Assembly (NCBI GenBank): GCA_021811865.1
Contig: JAKAQB010000019.1
Coordinates: 1 to 53,746, forward strand
Source: Actinomycetes bacterium
Lineage (GTDB): Bacteria; Actinomycetota; Acidimicrobiia; Acidimicrobiales; Palsa-688
Length of the DNA: 53,746 bases
Reading direction: 5' to 3'
A model generated the notes under the pieces. The model had not been told where the DNA came from. It worked only from the letters and a program-made list of their open reading frames with translations, and did no database searches. Within the stretch, counting starts at the first letter, position 1. The number at the start of each line of letters is the position of its first letter. Positions 17,108-23,910 of this stretch are shown here, piece by piece. The position numbers and the translations under genes were made by a program.

Positions 17108-17183
17108 GGGCCCGTAGCTCAGTGGTCAGAGCAGGGGACTCATAATCCCTCGGTCGTGGGTTCGATCCCCACCGGGCCCACCA
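17108..17183 (+). tRNA. tRNA-Ile2 (CAT anticodon, probably lysidine-modified)
   Basis: Perfect cloverleaf: acceptor GGGCCCG/CGGGCCC, D arm GCTC/GAGC, anticodon stem GGGGA/TCCCT with loop CTCATAA, T arm GTGGG/CCCAC. The CAT anticodon could mean Met. The body (GACTCATAATC, then GGTCG) resembles bacterial tRNA-Ile2, read as AUA after TilS modification. Unlike the other two tRNAs here, this one encodes its CCA (17181-17183). Confidence 0.9.
17139..17178 (+). repeat. Left copy of tRNA 3'-end direct repeat (attachment-site-like)
   Basis: These 40 bases of tRNA-Ile2, from the anticodon loop to the acceptor stem, recur at 18327-18366 with one mismatch (17144 A versus 18332 G). The last 34 are identical. 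This is the geometry of a site-specific integration into the 3' end of a tRNA gene. Confidence 0.85.
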
Positions 17184-17276
17184 GCCAGCCAAAACGCCCA
17201 ATGGGCCATGGGGCGCAGCCCGAAGGATCCGTCGTTGTTCTGCCGAGGGTAGGCCCTACTTGTGGGTGTCGAGCGG

Positions 17277-17489
17277 CTATGCCGGGGCGACTATCCGGAG
17301 AACATGGGCAGGAAAAGAGATGTCCGACTCGTCCAGAGCCTCTCCAGAAGGGCCGTGGACCGGTACGCGCACGACGGCGGACCTGCGAAGGGGAGGGCCG
17401 TACACTTCGCGCACGACGCCGACGATCTCGTCCAGCCCCCACGGCACTGCCACCTTGTCGCCGGGTTTCAGCGTGACTTGTCGTGCCAT
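17277..17489 (-). CDS. Small beta-barrel-like protein of unknown function
   Basis: The 70-residue product begins MARQVTLKPGDKVAVPWGLD and continues with EIVGVVREVYG and RVPV. Alternating hydrophobic strands and LKPGDKVAVPWG suggest a KOW/SH3-like small barrel. A GGAG lies six bases before the ATG. It is the last gene of a three-gene minus-strand run with the HEPN gene, inside the tRNA-bounded segment. Not recognised as any named family. Confidence 0.6.
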   Translation of the reverse strand: MARQVTLKPGDKVAVPWGLDEIVGVVREVYGPPLRRSAVVRVPVHGPSGEALDESDISFPAHVLRIVAPA

Positions 17490-17499
17490 CCAAAGCTCC

Positions 17500-17616
17500 T
17501 CACCAAGGCCCCGGCCGGTCGAACAGACGACCGAGATGTTGGGATACCTCCGCGTCGAGGTTACCCGCCAGGACGTCGAGGTCCCGCCGCCACTGCTGGT
17601 AGGTCCGCAACGTCAA
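17500..17616 (-). CDS. 38-residue ORF coupled to the HEPN gene
   Basis: A TTG at 17616 overlaps the HEPN stop (TTGA) and opens a 38-codon frame ending 10 bases before the next gene. It reads LTLRTYQQWRRDLDVLAGNL, then DAEVSQHLGRLFDRPGPW, and is amphipathic. Third codon positions are mostly G or C. The overlap and the tight spacing to the next gene argue for a real coupled small gene. Function unknown. Confidence 0.4.
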   Translation of the reverse strand: MTLRTYQQWRRDLDVLAGNLDAEVSQHLGRLFDRPGPW

Positions 17617-18092
17617 CGGGTGGCCTCGGCACGCAGGACAGCCAAAGCGGCCTCGTCGTCGTGGGCCACCGCGTTGCGGGCGGCGTTCAGCCGGTCCAGG
17701 GATCGGTTGTGGACAGTCGACGATGGGTCGCGGGCGGCCAGTGTCGACCAGAGGTCCAGCCCGAAGCGACCGAAGTCGCTGCCCAGCGAGCCGGGGTGGG
17801 CGTTGCCCCGATCAAGGCTACGAGCTTCCCGAAGCCTGGTGCGGACGACCGACTCGATCACCGGCCGGGTCGCGGCTGTCCAGGAGGCGAACGTGTCGCA
17901 GGCCAGGTCGTGGAGGTCTCGAGCGAAACCCTGGAACTCGGCCGCCAGGCGCAGGACCAGGGCCTCGTTCAACGCCGCTGTTCGCCATCTCCGCCCCGGG
18001 CCGGTGCCTCCCACGGGCCGATGGGCGACCGCCAGCTCGTCCAGCCGGCCGGCCCGGCGACTACGCCACGATTCAAGGGCCTCTGAGCTCAC
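17613..18092 (-). CDS. HEPN-domain protein (RiboL-PSP-HEPN-like)
   Basis: From the GTG at 18092 the product has 159 residues. Helices run through LNEALVLRLAAEFQGFARDL and LACDTF. The C-terminal RLNAARNAVAHDDEAALAVL contains R-x4-H (RNAVAH), the ribonuclease signature of HEPN domains. In related proteins such domains act as RNases in anti-phage or stress responses; that role here is inferred. TACGGT is eight bases upstream of the GTG, suggesting a leaderless transcript. An in-frame extension to 18194 is low-complexity and unlikely. It is the main gene of the segment flanked by the tRNA-Ile2 repeats. Confidence 0.65.
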   Translation of the reverse strand: MSSEALESWRSRRAGRLDELAVAHRPVGGTGPGRRWRTAALNEALVLRLAAEFQGFARDLHDLACDTFASWTAATRPVIESVVRTRLREARSLDRGNAHPGSLGSDFGRFGLDLWSTLAARDPSSTVHNRSLDRLNAARNAVAHDDEAALAVLRAEATR

Positions 18093-18326
18093 ATGTCGGC
18101 ACCGTAGTGCCCCCCTCGGACTCGCCAGCGGATCGGGAGCCGATCGCTCGGCTGTTCCACGGGCAAGGGGTGGACCCAACAAGCCACCCAACAAAGCCGT
18201 GCCCCCCGCCCCCCCGTCCCCGGCGGTCCCTTGCCGTAGCGCTCACCGGGCGAAGGGCTGCCTGTGACCAGCCTGGATGCCACGCGCTGCGACGAGGCTG
18301 GAGCTGCTGCCACCTCTCTGTCCGGC

Positions 18327-18366
18327 CTCATGATCCCTCGGTCGTGGGTTCGATCCCCACCGGGCC
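18327..18366 (+). repeat. Right copy of tRNA 3'-end direct repeat (displaced tRNA end)
   Basis: This matches 39 of 40 bases of tRNA-Ile2 positions 17139-17178. It then diverges: the acceptor stem lacks one C and no CCA follows (ACGG). It looks like the original chromosomal tRNA end displaced by insertion of 1188 bases. Confidence 0.85.
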
Positions 18367-18534
18367 ACGGTCTCACCGGACTCACGGGCGGGTCGGTTCA
18401 AGGCGATCCAGGCGATCGTGGTCAGCTCCGACGGGGCCGCCAGCCACGGTCAGGCGCGCAAGCACGACCAGGCGGAGGCGCAGCAGCACGGCGAGGAGGA
18501 CGGGGACCAGCCGGGCTCACAGGGGCCGTCGTGA
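18367..18534 (+). pseudogene. Coding-like 3' fragment next to the right repeat
   Basis: Directly after the repeat one frame stays open to a TGA at 18532-18534 with almost every third base G or C. It reads ATVSPDSRAGRFKAIQAIVV, then a hydrophilic Gln/His/Glu tail ending GSQGPS. It has no start of its own, so it looks like the 3' end of a gene cut by the insertion. I do not recognise the protein. Confidence 0.35.
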
Positions 18535-18613
18535 GCCGGCTCCGCCGGCAGCTCGCCGCGAGATCGCCAAACGGGACGTACCGGCCCTGAGCGGAACCCA
18601 AGCGCCGGGTTCG

Positions 18614-18670
18614 TCGCGTTGTTTGGGCAGTACGCCGCGATGATCGCGGACTACTGCCCAAACAACGCGA
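18614..18670. repeat. 57-base near-perfect hairpin
   Basis: Arms of 19 bases (18614-18632 and 18652-18670) are perfectly complementary. Inside, CCGCGAT and ATCGCGG form a second stem, with two unpaired positions between and a one-base loop. It spans the last codons and stop of the SCP2-hydrolase gene. It may be a transcription terminator for that gene, though no T tract is present, or a mobile palindromic element. Confidence 0.75.
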
Positions 18671-19973
18671 GCGATGGACCAAGCGCCGCCTCCGCCGACT
18701 CCGCCGCCTCCGCCGACTCCGCCGCCTCCGCTGATGCCGCCGACTCCGCCGGTGCCGCCGACTCCGCCGGTGCCGCATCCGCAAGGAAAGCGCGCGTCAC
18801 GAAGGCTGTCCGAGCGGGCTGCTCGAACTGCGGGACGTGCCCACAGTCGGGGAGGACGACCGAGCGGGCGGAGGGAACGGCGGCCGCCACGTGCCGGGCG
18901 AAGGCCGCCGGCACGAGGACGTCCCTGGCTCCCCAGACGAACAGCGCCGGGGGGCGGAGAGACGGCAACCGCCGCCAGAAGCCCTCGTCCCCGAAGGCGT
19001 CATCGACGTAGATCTCCTTCAGCGCGGATGCGAACGCCACCCGGTAGGGGCGGCTCCGGTACACCCGGGCCCACTCCCCGGCGGCCGCCCGGTACGCGCC
19101 CGGCGGGAGGCGCCCCGGATGAGCGAAGAGCAGGCGGATGGCGCCGGCCACGGCCCACTCCGGCACGGCGGCGGTGGGCAGGGGCAGGCCGGCGAGCTCG
19201 GGACGGAGGAGGCGCACCAGCGGCACGGCCTGGCGGAGCCGGCGGAAGGGCACCGCTGGGGCGAGCAGCACCAGCGCCGAGGTCCGAGCCGGTCGGCGGA
19301 GGCCCAGTTCCAGGCCGATGCGCCCGCCGAGGCTGTTGCCGACGACCACCGCCTTGTCCACCCCCTTGGCGTCGAGCAGAGCTTCTAGCCAGGTCGCGAA
19401 GAACCCCGCGCTGTAGCGCACCGGCGGGGCGGAGCTGGCACCGTGGCCGGGCAGGTCCGGGGCGAGGACGCGGTGGCCGGGCGCCAGGTCACGAAGGACG
19501 GGCAGCATCGAGGCGCTCGTGGCGCCGAGACCGTGCAGGAGGACGGCGGTCGGGGCTCGGCACGCCCCGGCCTCCACGAGGGCGGTCCGTACCCCGGCGG
19601 CCTCGGTGACGCCGGTGGCGACCACCCGCCCCGGGCCAGCGCCCAGCAACCCGTCGAGGTGGAGGGACAGCGCCACGTCGCCCTCCACGTGGATGTGACC
19701 GTCGAGGAAGGCGTCCAGGCCGGAGATCTCGCCGCTGACGATCGAGACGATGGTGCCACGGTCGCCGCTGACCCGGGTCGTCGGCGTGCGGGTGCGTCCG
19801 GGGTGCACCCGGATCCGGCCGTCCCAGATCACGAGCGTGGCCGCGCCGGCGATGCCGGCGTCGAGGACCACGTCGGCGCGCACCCCCGCCAGGCCCCCGG
19901 GCGAGGTGCGCCGCGACGCCCGCTCGAGGCGGGTAGCGACGAGCCCGGCAAGCTCCGAGCCCGGCTCCCCCAT
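18651..19973 (-). CDS. SCP2-like domain fused to alpha/beta hydrolase
   Basis: The 440-residue protein has two parts. Residues ~1-125 resemble a sterol-carrier-protein-2 lipid-binding domain (IWDGRIRVHPGR, FLDGHIHVEGDVALSLHLDG). Residues ~140-400 are an alpha/beta hydrolase: HGLG oxyanion loop at 147-150, nucleophile elbow GNSLGG with Ser214, acid in WGARDVLVP, and His in CGHVPQFEQ. The last ~45 residues are Ala/Glu/Ser repeats (AES, AEA) encoded by a tandem repeat. Lipid binding plus hydrolysis suggests an esterase or lipase for a hydrophobic acyl substrate (inference). The gene is divergent from WS/DGAT. Confidence 0.85.
   Translation of the reverse strand: MGEPGSELAGLVATRLERASRRTSPGGLAGVRADVVLDAGIAGAATLVIWDGRIRVHPGRTRTPTTRVSGDRGTIVSIVSGEISGLDAFLDGHIHVEGDVALSLHLDGLLGAGPGRVVATGVTEAAGVRTALVEAGACRAPTAVLLHGLGATSASMLPVLRDLAPGHRVLAPDLPGHGASSAPPVRYSAGFFATWLEALLDAKGVDKAVVVGNSLGGRIGLELGLRRPARTSALVLLAPAVPFRRLRQAVPLVRLLRPELAGLPLPTAAVPEWAVAGAIRLLFAHPGRLPPGAYRAAAGEWARVYRSRPYRVAFASALKEIYVDDAFGDEGFWRRLPSLRPPALFVWGARDVLVPAAFARHVAAAVPSARSVVLPDCGHVPQFEQPARTAFVTRAFLADAAPAESAAPAESAASAEAAESAEAAESAEAALGPSLALFGQ
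18681..18783 (+). repeat. Low-complexity tandem repeat in hydrolase C terminus
   Basis: Iterated GCC-GCC-GACTCC-type triplet blocks encode, on the minus strand, an Ala-Glu-Ser tail. The block length is a multiple of three. It lies next to the 57-base hairpin. Confidence 0.75.
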
Positions 19974-20115
19974 GGGCTCAATCTACTGGCGAGAGGGGCG
20001 GGGGGAGCGGCCGGCGCTTGCGGTCCGTGCACATCGTCCTAGGCTCGCGACGGCCGCCGGCCGCGGATGGGGTCGGAGAAAGGGCGGCCCGGTGCCGTCC
20101 TCGGGAGGAGGTGCC

Positions 20116-21477
20116 GTGGCCCTCATGTCCATTGCCGACGCCATATTCTTCGTTCCTGAGCGCCGGGAACAGCCCATGCACGTCGGCTCCCTGCAGGTGT
20201 ACCAGCTCCCTGAGGATGCCGGGCCCGACTGGGTGGCGAACCTGTACGCCTCGTGGCTGGAGTGCACCGACGTCCGCACGCTCTTCCGGCGCCGCCCCGT
20301 GCGGACCCTACGCACGCTCGGTGCCTGGGCCTGGGCGGTGGACGACGACATCGACCTCGAGCACCACGTCCGCCTCTCGGCGCTGCCCCGTCCCGGTAGG
20401 GTCCGGGAGCTCCTCGCTCTCGTGTCGCGACTCCACGGGACACCGATCGACCGTCAGCGCCCGCTGTGGGAGCTCCACCTGATCGACGGCCTCGAAGGGG
20501 GCCGCTTCGCGGTGTACACCAAGGTCCACCACGCCCTCCTGGATGGCGTCACCGGGGTGCGGCTGCTCGCCGACGCGATGGCCGGCAACCCCTCCGAAGA
20601 CGTAGCCCCCTTCTGGGCGACCCGGCCGGGAGGGAACCGGTCGGCGAACGCGGCCTCGGCATCCGTGCCCGGGACCCTGCTGCAGGCCGGCATCGACCTT
20701 GCCGAACTGGGTCCGGCCCTCGCCCGTCGGGTGCTCGAGGCTGCCCTCGGCGCCGATCAGCATGCCGTGCCCCCCCGGACGATCCTCAATGTGGCGATCA
20801 CCGGCTCCCGGCGCTACGCCGCCCAGGGATGGCCGCTGGACCAGGTACGGGCGGTGGCCAGGGCAGGAGGCGGGACGGTCAACGACGTGGTGCTGGCCAT
20901 GTGCGCCGCCGCCCTTCGGCGCTACCTGTCGGACCTCGACGCCCTGCCGGACGCCCCGCTCGTTGCCATGACGCCGGTGTCGCTCAGGCTCCGAAGGAGG
21001 GAAGGAGCCGACGAGGGCGGCAACGCCGTCGGTGCGATCCTCTGCAACCTGGCGACCGACCTGGCCGACCCCGCCCAGAGACTGGCGGTCATCCACTCGT
21101 CCATGGCGACCGGCAAGGCATCCCTGGCCGGGCTCACGCCCCTTCAGATCACCGCCCTCAGCGCCGTCCAGATGGCGCCGCTGGCGACCAGCATCTTCCG
21201 GCCGCTGGTCGGGCTCCTCCCGCCGCCGTTCAACCTGATCATCTCCAACGTTCCCGGGCCGCGCCATCCCCGGTACCTGAACGGAGCCCGCCTGGCCGGT
21301 CTCTACCCGCTGTCGGTCCCGATCGACGGTCAGGCGCTGAACGTCACGGTGATCAGCTACGACGGGAGCCTCGAGTTTGGGCTCACCGGAGACCGGCGGG
21401 CCCTGCCTCACCTGCAGCGGCTCCTCGGGCACCTCGACACCGGACTGAAGGACCTCGCGTTGGCAGTGGGTGCCTGA
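20116..21477 (+). CDS. Wax ester synthase / diacylglycerol acyltransferase family
   Basis: This WS/DGAT enzyme transfers acyl groups from acyl-CoA to diacylglycerol or long-chain alcohols, forming storage lipids. It has 453 residues. The catalytic motif HHALLDG (H138, H139, D143, G144) is intact, preceded by PLWELHLIDGLEGGRFAVYT. The N-terminal EQPMHVGSLQVY and C-terminal NLIISNVPGP, then PLSVPIDGQALNVTVISYDG, are typical. The GTG at 20116 sits seven bases after GGAGG; an ATG at 20125 is possible. It is divergent from the SCP2-hydrolase, suggesting a lipid-metabolism pair. Confidence 0.92.
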   Translation: MALMSIADAIFFVPERREQPMHVGSLQVYQLPEDAGPDWVANLYASWLECTDVRTLFRRRPVRTLRTLGAWAWAVDDDIDLEHHVRLSALPRPGRVRELLALVSRLHGTPIDRQRPLWELHLIDGLEGGRFAVYTKVHHALLDGVTGVRLLADAMAGNPSEDVAPFWATRPGGNRSANAASASVPGTLLQAGIDLAELGPALARRVLEAALGADQHAVPPRTILNVAITGSRRYAAQGWPLDQVRAVARAGGGTVNDVVLAMCAAALRRYLSDLDALPDAPLVAMTPVSLRLRRREGADEGGNAVGAILCNLATDLADPAQRLAVIHSSMATGKASLAGLTPLQITALSAVQMAPLATSIFRPLVGLLPPPFNLIISNVPGPRHPRYLNGARLAGLYPLSVPIDGQALNVTVISYDGSLEFGLTGDRRALPHLQRLLGHLDTGLKDLALAVGA

Positions 21478-21480
21478 CGC

Positions 21481-22263
21481 TCAGGCCCCGCCTTGCCCCG
21501 GCGCCGGCGGGTGCGCCCGCCGTGCGCCTGCCAGCGCCGCGTGCAACGCGGGTGTGGCCGCAGCGACGATCGTCCTACGCCCACCGGCCTCCCGGCTGAC
21601 CGGATCCCGACCCCACGCGTCGCCGACCACCGCTCCGGCCTCACGGCAGACCAGGAGGCCGCCGAGGTAGTCCCAGGGTGAGAGCGACTGCTGCCCCCAG
21701 TCCACGAAGCCGTCGAGCGTCCCGCATGCGACGGCGCAGAGATCCAACGCGGCGGCCCCGAGGCAGCGGAACTGCGACCAGCCGAGGTGCGAGGGGGGCC
21801 AGCCGGACGTGGCTACGACAGCGGCACCCATGTGCGCGGTCGGCGCCGGCGCGATGGGCAGTCCATCGCGGCGGGCGCCACCGCCTCGCACGGCCTCAAA
21901 CCGGCTTCCCGTCGCCAGGTTGGCGACCACGGCTGCCAGGGGGCCGTCCTCGTCCAGGGCGCAGAGGCTCGTCGCGAACCAGGGGATCTGCCGTGCAGCG
22001 TTGGTGGAGCCGTCCACCGGATCGATGACGACCAGCAGCTCCCGGTCGCCGTCATGAAGGCCGGACTCCTCGGAGAGCACACCGTAGCCGGCCTGGACCA
22101 GCAACTCGACGCCCACGGCATCGGCCACCAGGTCGTGGCGGTACTGCCAGGCGTTGGTGCCGGCAAGCCCCCAGTCCTCGAGGCCGTCGAGGGCGGAGCG
22201 GATCGCCGTCGCGACGGCGTGCAACACCTCGAGGACGTCGATGGCCGTGGCGGCGGGCACCAC
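21481..22263 (-). CDS. Inositol monophosphatase-family protein
   Basis: This Mg-dependent sugar phosphatase of the IMPase/CysQ/histidinol-phosphatase superfamily has 260 residues. Metal and substrate motifs are visible: LSEESG, IDPVDGSTNAARQIPWFATS and SPWDYLGGLLVCREAGAVVG. It may act on inositol phosphate, histidinol phosphate or PAP; the sequence does not decide. It converges on WS/DGAT with three bases between stops. The GTG start lacks a clear ribosome binding site. Confidence 0.85.
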   Translation of the reverse strand: MVPAATAIDVLEVLHAVATAIRSALDGLEDWGLAGTNAWQYRHDLVADAVGVELLVQAGYGVLSEESGLHDGDRELLVVIDPVDGSTNAARQIPWFATSLCALDEDGPLAAVVANLATGSRFEAVRGGGARRDGLPIAPAPTAHMGAAVVATSGWPPSHLGWSQFRCLGAAALDLCAVACGTLDGFVDWGQQSLSPWDYLGGLLVCREAGAVVGDAWGRDPVSREAGGRRTIVAAATPALHAALAGARRAHPPAPGQGGA

Positions 22264-22306
22264 CCGACGCTACCGGCGCCATCGCTGGTCCCTCCCACCC
22301 GCACGG

Positions 22307-22312
22307 TAGGGT
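22307..22312 (+). promoter_or_regulatory. Putative -10 element of a leaderless transcript
   Basis: TAGGGT lies seven bases before the ATG at 22320, with no ribosome binding site between. Confidence 0.45.
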
Positions 22313-22319
22313 TGGCCCG

Positions 22320-22883
22320 ATGGCCGTCATCGACGTCGCCGGGTACGTGGCAGAGCTCAAGGACCATGCCATCGACCACGGGTTCCACGTCCACGACGAG
22401 CGTCACTTCGTCGAGACCTACTCTCTGCGCCAGTCCTGGGAAGTGGAGTTGCACCCGGAGGAGGGCTGCGACGGGCCGCTCGACCTCCACCTCGCGCTCG
22501 AAGTCGACCCGCGGGTGCTCCTCGCCTTCGAGGACAAGGTCATGGAGCTGCCCGACGATGCCGAGCCACCGGACGAGTACACCTTCCCGCTGACTTTCAC
22601 GTGGGCTCTCCCGCCGCTGGCACACGGCCCCGACCTGCTGCGGCTCACGATGGAGCTGGCAGGCATCGGCGGCGTGGACCTGCCCCTCGAGTCCTCAGCG
22701 ATAGACAGCTACCCGTCGGCGACGGACCCGTCGGAGCGGCGCGTCACCGTCGTCGCCCACCGCCAAGTGTCCCTGGCGCGGATCCTGGCCGGCGAGGAGC
22801 TGCTCTGCGACGCCTTCGACCGCGCCCTCGCCGTGAGCGAGTACCTCCTCGCGCAGGCACCGGCATGGCTCGGACAGGACTGA
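22320..22883 (+). CDS. Conserved-looking hypothetical protein, 187 residues
   Basis: Soluble acidic protein with no signal peptide or membrane segment. The N terminus is MAVIDVAGYVAELKDHAIDH; the middle has SWEVELHPEEGCDGPLDLHL and EYTFPLTFTWALPPLAHGP. The alternating strand pattern (LDLHLALEVDPRVLLAF) suggests an alpha/beta fold. It lies between the IMPase-family gene and the WhiB7-like locus, with a leaderless-type promoter. I do not recognise the family. Confidence 0.75.
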   Translation: MAVIDVAGYVAELKDHAIDHGFHVHDERHFVETYSLRQSWEVELHPEEGCDGPLDLHLALEVDPRVLLAFEDKVMELPDDAEPPDEYTFPLTFTWALPPLAHGPDLLRLTMELAGIGGVDLPLESSAIDSYPSATDPSERRVTVVAHRQVSLARILAGEELLCDAFDRALAVSEYLLAQAPAWLGQD

Positions 22884-22900
22884 TGATGGGACCCGTGAAG

Positions 22901-22937
22901 AAAATCGGTTGACGAGACACGCTCGGCGTGCTGGGAT
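22901..22937 (+). promoter_or_regulatory. WhiB7-type autoregulated promoter
   Basis: AAAAT (22901-22905), three bases, then a -35 TTGACG (22909-22914), 17 bases, then a weak -10 TGGGAT (22932-22937). An AT-rich block three bases upstream of the -35 is the known recognition layout of WhiB7-SigA promoters. The gene it precedes encodes a WhiB7-like protein. Assignment by pattern only. Confidence 0.6.
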
Positions 22938-22999
22938 CCAACGCCACGTCGGCGATCGACGTCGTGACGACCCATGGATAGCGAGGAAGGAGTGAACCG

Positions 23000-23203
23000 G
23001 TGCTGAGCAGCCACTGCACTACGCAGCCGACGCCGGCGTCCCTCTTCGGCGCGCTTGAGGGTCCGATCGTGCTCGAGCGGGACTACCCGTGGCCCGGCGG
23101 AGCGCAGGCGAAGACCATGGACGGGCCTTGCCCGATCCGCACCGACGCCACGACCATCTCCGTCGCGCGGCCGACGAGCTCCCCGGACCGGTGGACCGTA
23201 TAG
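23000..23203 (+). CDS. Leader ORF upstream of the WhiB7-like gene
   Basis: A GTG with a strong site (GGAAGGAG, seven bases upstream) opens a 67-codon frame. It begins VLSSHCTTQPTPASLFGALE, contains YPWPGG and ends SSPDRWTV. It sits in the ~360-base leader between the WhiB7-type promoter and the regulator gene. Its TAG stop (23201-23203) lies inside a perfect 8-base-pair hairpin, and an intrinsic terminator follows 30 bases later. I infer a regulatory leader peptide whose translation controls read-through; the peptide itself matches nothing I know. Confidence 0.55.
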   Translation: MLSSHCTTQPTPASLFGALEGPIVLERDYPWPGGAQAKTMDGPCPIRTDATTISVARPTSSPDRWTV

Positions 23204-23214
23204 GTCCACCTCCG
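23184..23214 (+). promoter_or_regulatory. Leader hairpin over the leader-ORF stop codon
   Basis: GGTGGACC (23190-23197) pairs perfectly with GGTCCACC (23203-23210) around a five-base loop. CGGA and TCCG extend the stem past a two-base bulge. A ribosome at the leader stop codon would melt it. Confidence 0.6.
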
Positions 23215-23233
23215 TTCGGACGCAGGGCTCCAA

Positions 23234-23266
23234 GGCCGCCGGGAAACCCCGGCGGCCTTCTTCGTT
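23234..23266 (+). terminator. Intrinsic terminator/attenuator before the WhiB7-like gene
   Basis: GGCCGCCGGG (23234-23243) pairs fully with CCCGGCGGCC (23248-23257) across a four-base loop, followed by TTCTTCGTT. It lies 35 bases upstream of the regulator start, so it would end transcripts before the gene. CCCGGCGG at 23093-23100, inside the leader ORF, could pair with the 5' arm as an antiterminator. Confidence 0.75.
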
Positions 23267-23300
23267 CTCACAGGACCACCGCAAGGAAGGGGAGAGCGAC

Positions 23301-23621
23301 GTGTTCGCCTCCGAAGTACTGGACGATGTGAACGAGCCCCTCGAGGTCACCGACTGGGACGAGGCCCTGTGCCGCGACGCCTCGGGAACCATGACGCTGC
23401 TGTTCTTCTCCGACGAGATCCCCGACATCCGTCGGGCAAAGATGATCTGCCTGGGCTGCCGCCTGGCCGATCCGTGCCTTGCCGGCGCCCTCGAGCGGCG
23501 GGAGCCGGCCGGCGTGTGGGGCGGCGAGCTGTTCGCCAACGGCCGCATCCTGACCCAGAAGCGCAAACGGGGTCGGCCCCCAAAACACCGGCCGGCAGAG
23601 TCGATCCAGCTGACCGCGTGA
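23301..23621 (+). CDS. whiB7: WhiB7-like Fe-S transcription factor
   Basis: WhiB proteins bind a 4Fe-4S cluster and the primary sigma factor. WhiB7 activates intrinsic antibiotic-resistance genes. From the GTG at 23301 (AAGGGGAG upstream) it has 106 residues. Cysteines are C24, C50, C53 and C59 (C-x2-C-x5-C). The turn REPAGVWGGELF is followed by GRILTQKRKRGRPPK, an AT-hook at residues 89-95. An EPxGVWGGE turn plus an RGRP AT-hook is the mark of WhiB7 rather than other WhiB paralogues. Promoter, leader ORF and terminator upstream agree with that. Another AT-hook WhiB paralogue remains possible. Confidence 0.8.
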   Translation: MFASEVLDDVNEPLEVTDWDEALCRDASGTMTLLFFSDEIPDIRRAKMICLGCRLADPCLAGALERREPAGVWGGELFANGRILTQKRKRGRPPKHRPAESIQLTA

Positions 23622-23645
23622 GCCTCGAGCCACGCGGTCAGCTGG
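23606..23645 (+). terminator. Hairpin terminator at the end of the WhiB7-like gene
   Basis: Fifteen bases (23606-23620) pair perfectly with 23631-23645 around a 10-base loop. The stem covers the end of the gene. No T tract follows, as is common in high-GC actinobacterial terminators. Confidence 0.65.
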
Positions 23646-23686
23646 CGGGCGCTGCATGTCCAGCCGTCTTCTACGATGGTCAGGGT

Positions 23687-23759
23687 GGGCGTTTAGCTCA
23701 GTTGGCAGAGCGCCGGCCTTACAAGCCGGTGGCCGGGGGTTCGAGTCCCTCAACGCCCA
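23687..23759 (+). tRNA. tRNA-Val (TAC)
   Basis: Acceptor GGGCGTT/AACGCCC, D arm GCTC/GAGC, anticodon stem CCGGC/GCCGG with loop CTTACAA (anticodon TAC), and a T arm with TTCGAGT. No CCA is encoded. TACGAT nine bases upstream is the likely -10. Confidence 0.97.
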
Positions 23760-23910
23760 CTTTCTTGTCACGGCGCGAGAACTCTGGCAAAGTCCCGTCT
23801 TGCCAGCAGGGTCGGCCAGCCGCCGAGCGCGGGGCCGAATCGTCACGTCGAGCTGGTTGCGCGGCCACGGAAGGTAGCCCGGCACTGGGCCGTAGGCGAC
23901 CAGGGACTTC

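Noticed and set aside
17108..17183. Elongator tRNA-Met for the CAT-anticodon tRNA
   Set aside because: The acceptor and variable-region pattern resembles tRNA-Ile2 more closely; not fully excluded without tRNA-model scoring.
16554..17201. Longer start (17201) for the secreted protein
   Set aside because: The extra 66 codons run through antisense tRNA-Ile2 (ARWGSNPRPRDYESPA); the signal peptide begins at 17003.
18089..18385. 98-codon minus-strand frame containing GGDRTHDRGIM
   Set aside because: It is antisense to the displaced tRNA end; no protein family fits.
23760..23910. Coding-like minus-strand phrase after tRNA-Val (PGYLPWPRNQLDVTIRPRAR)
   Set aside because: Reads like protein but has no start, no recognised family and runs into antisense tRNA; left unannotated.
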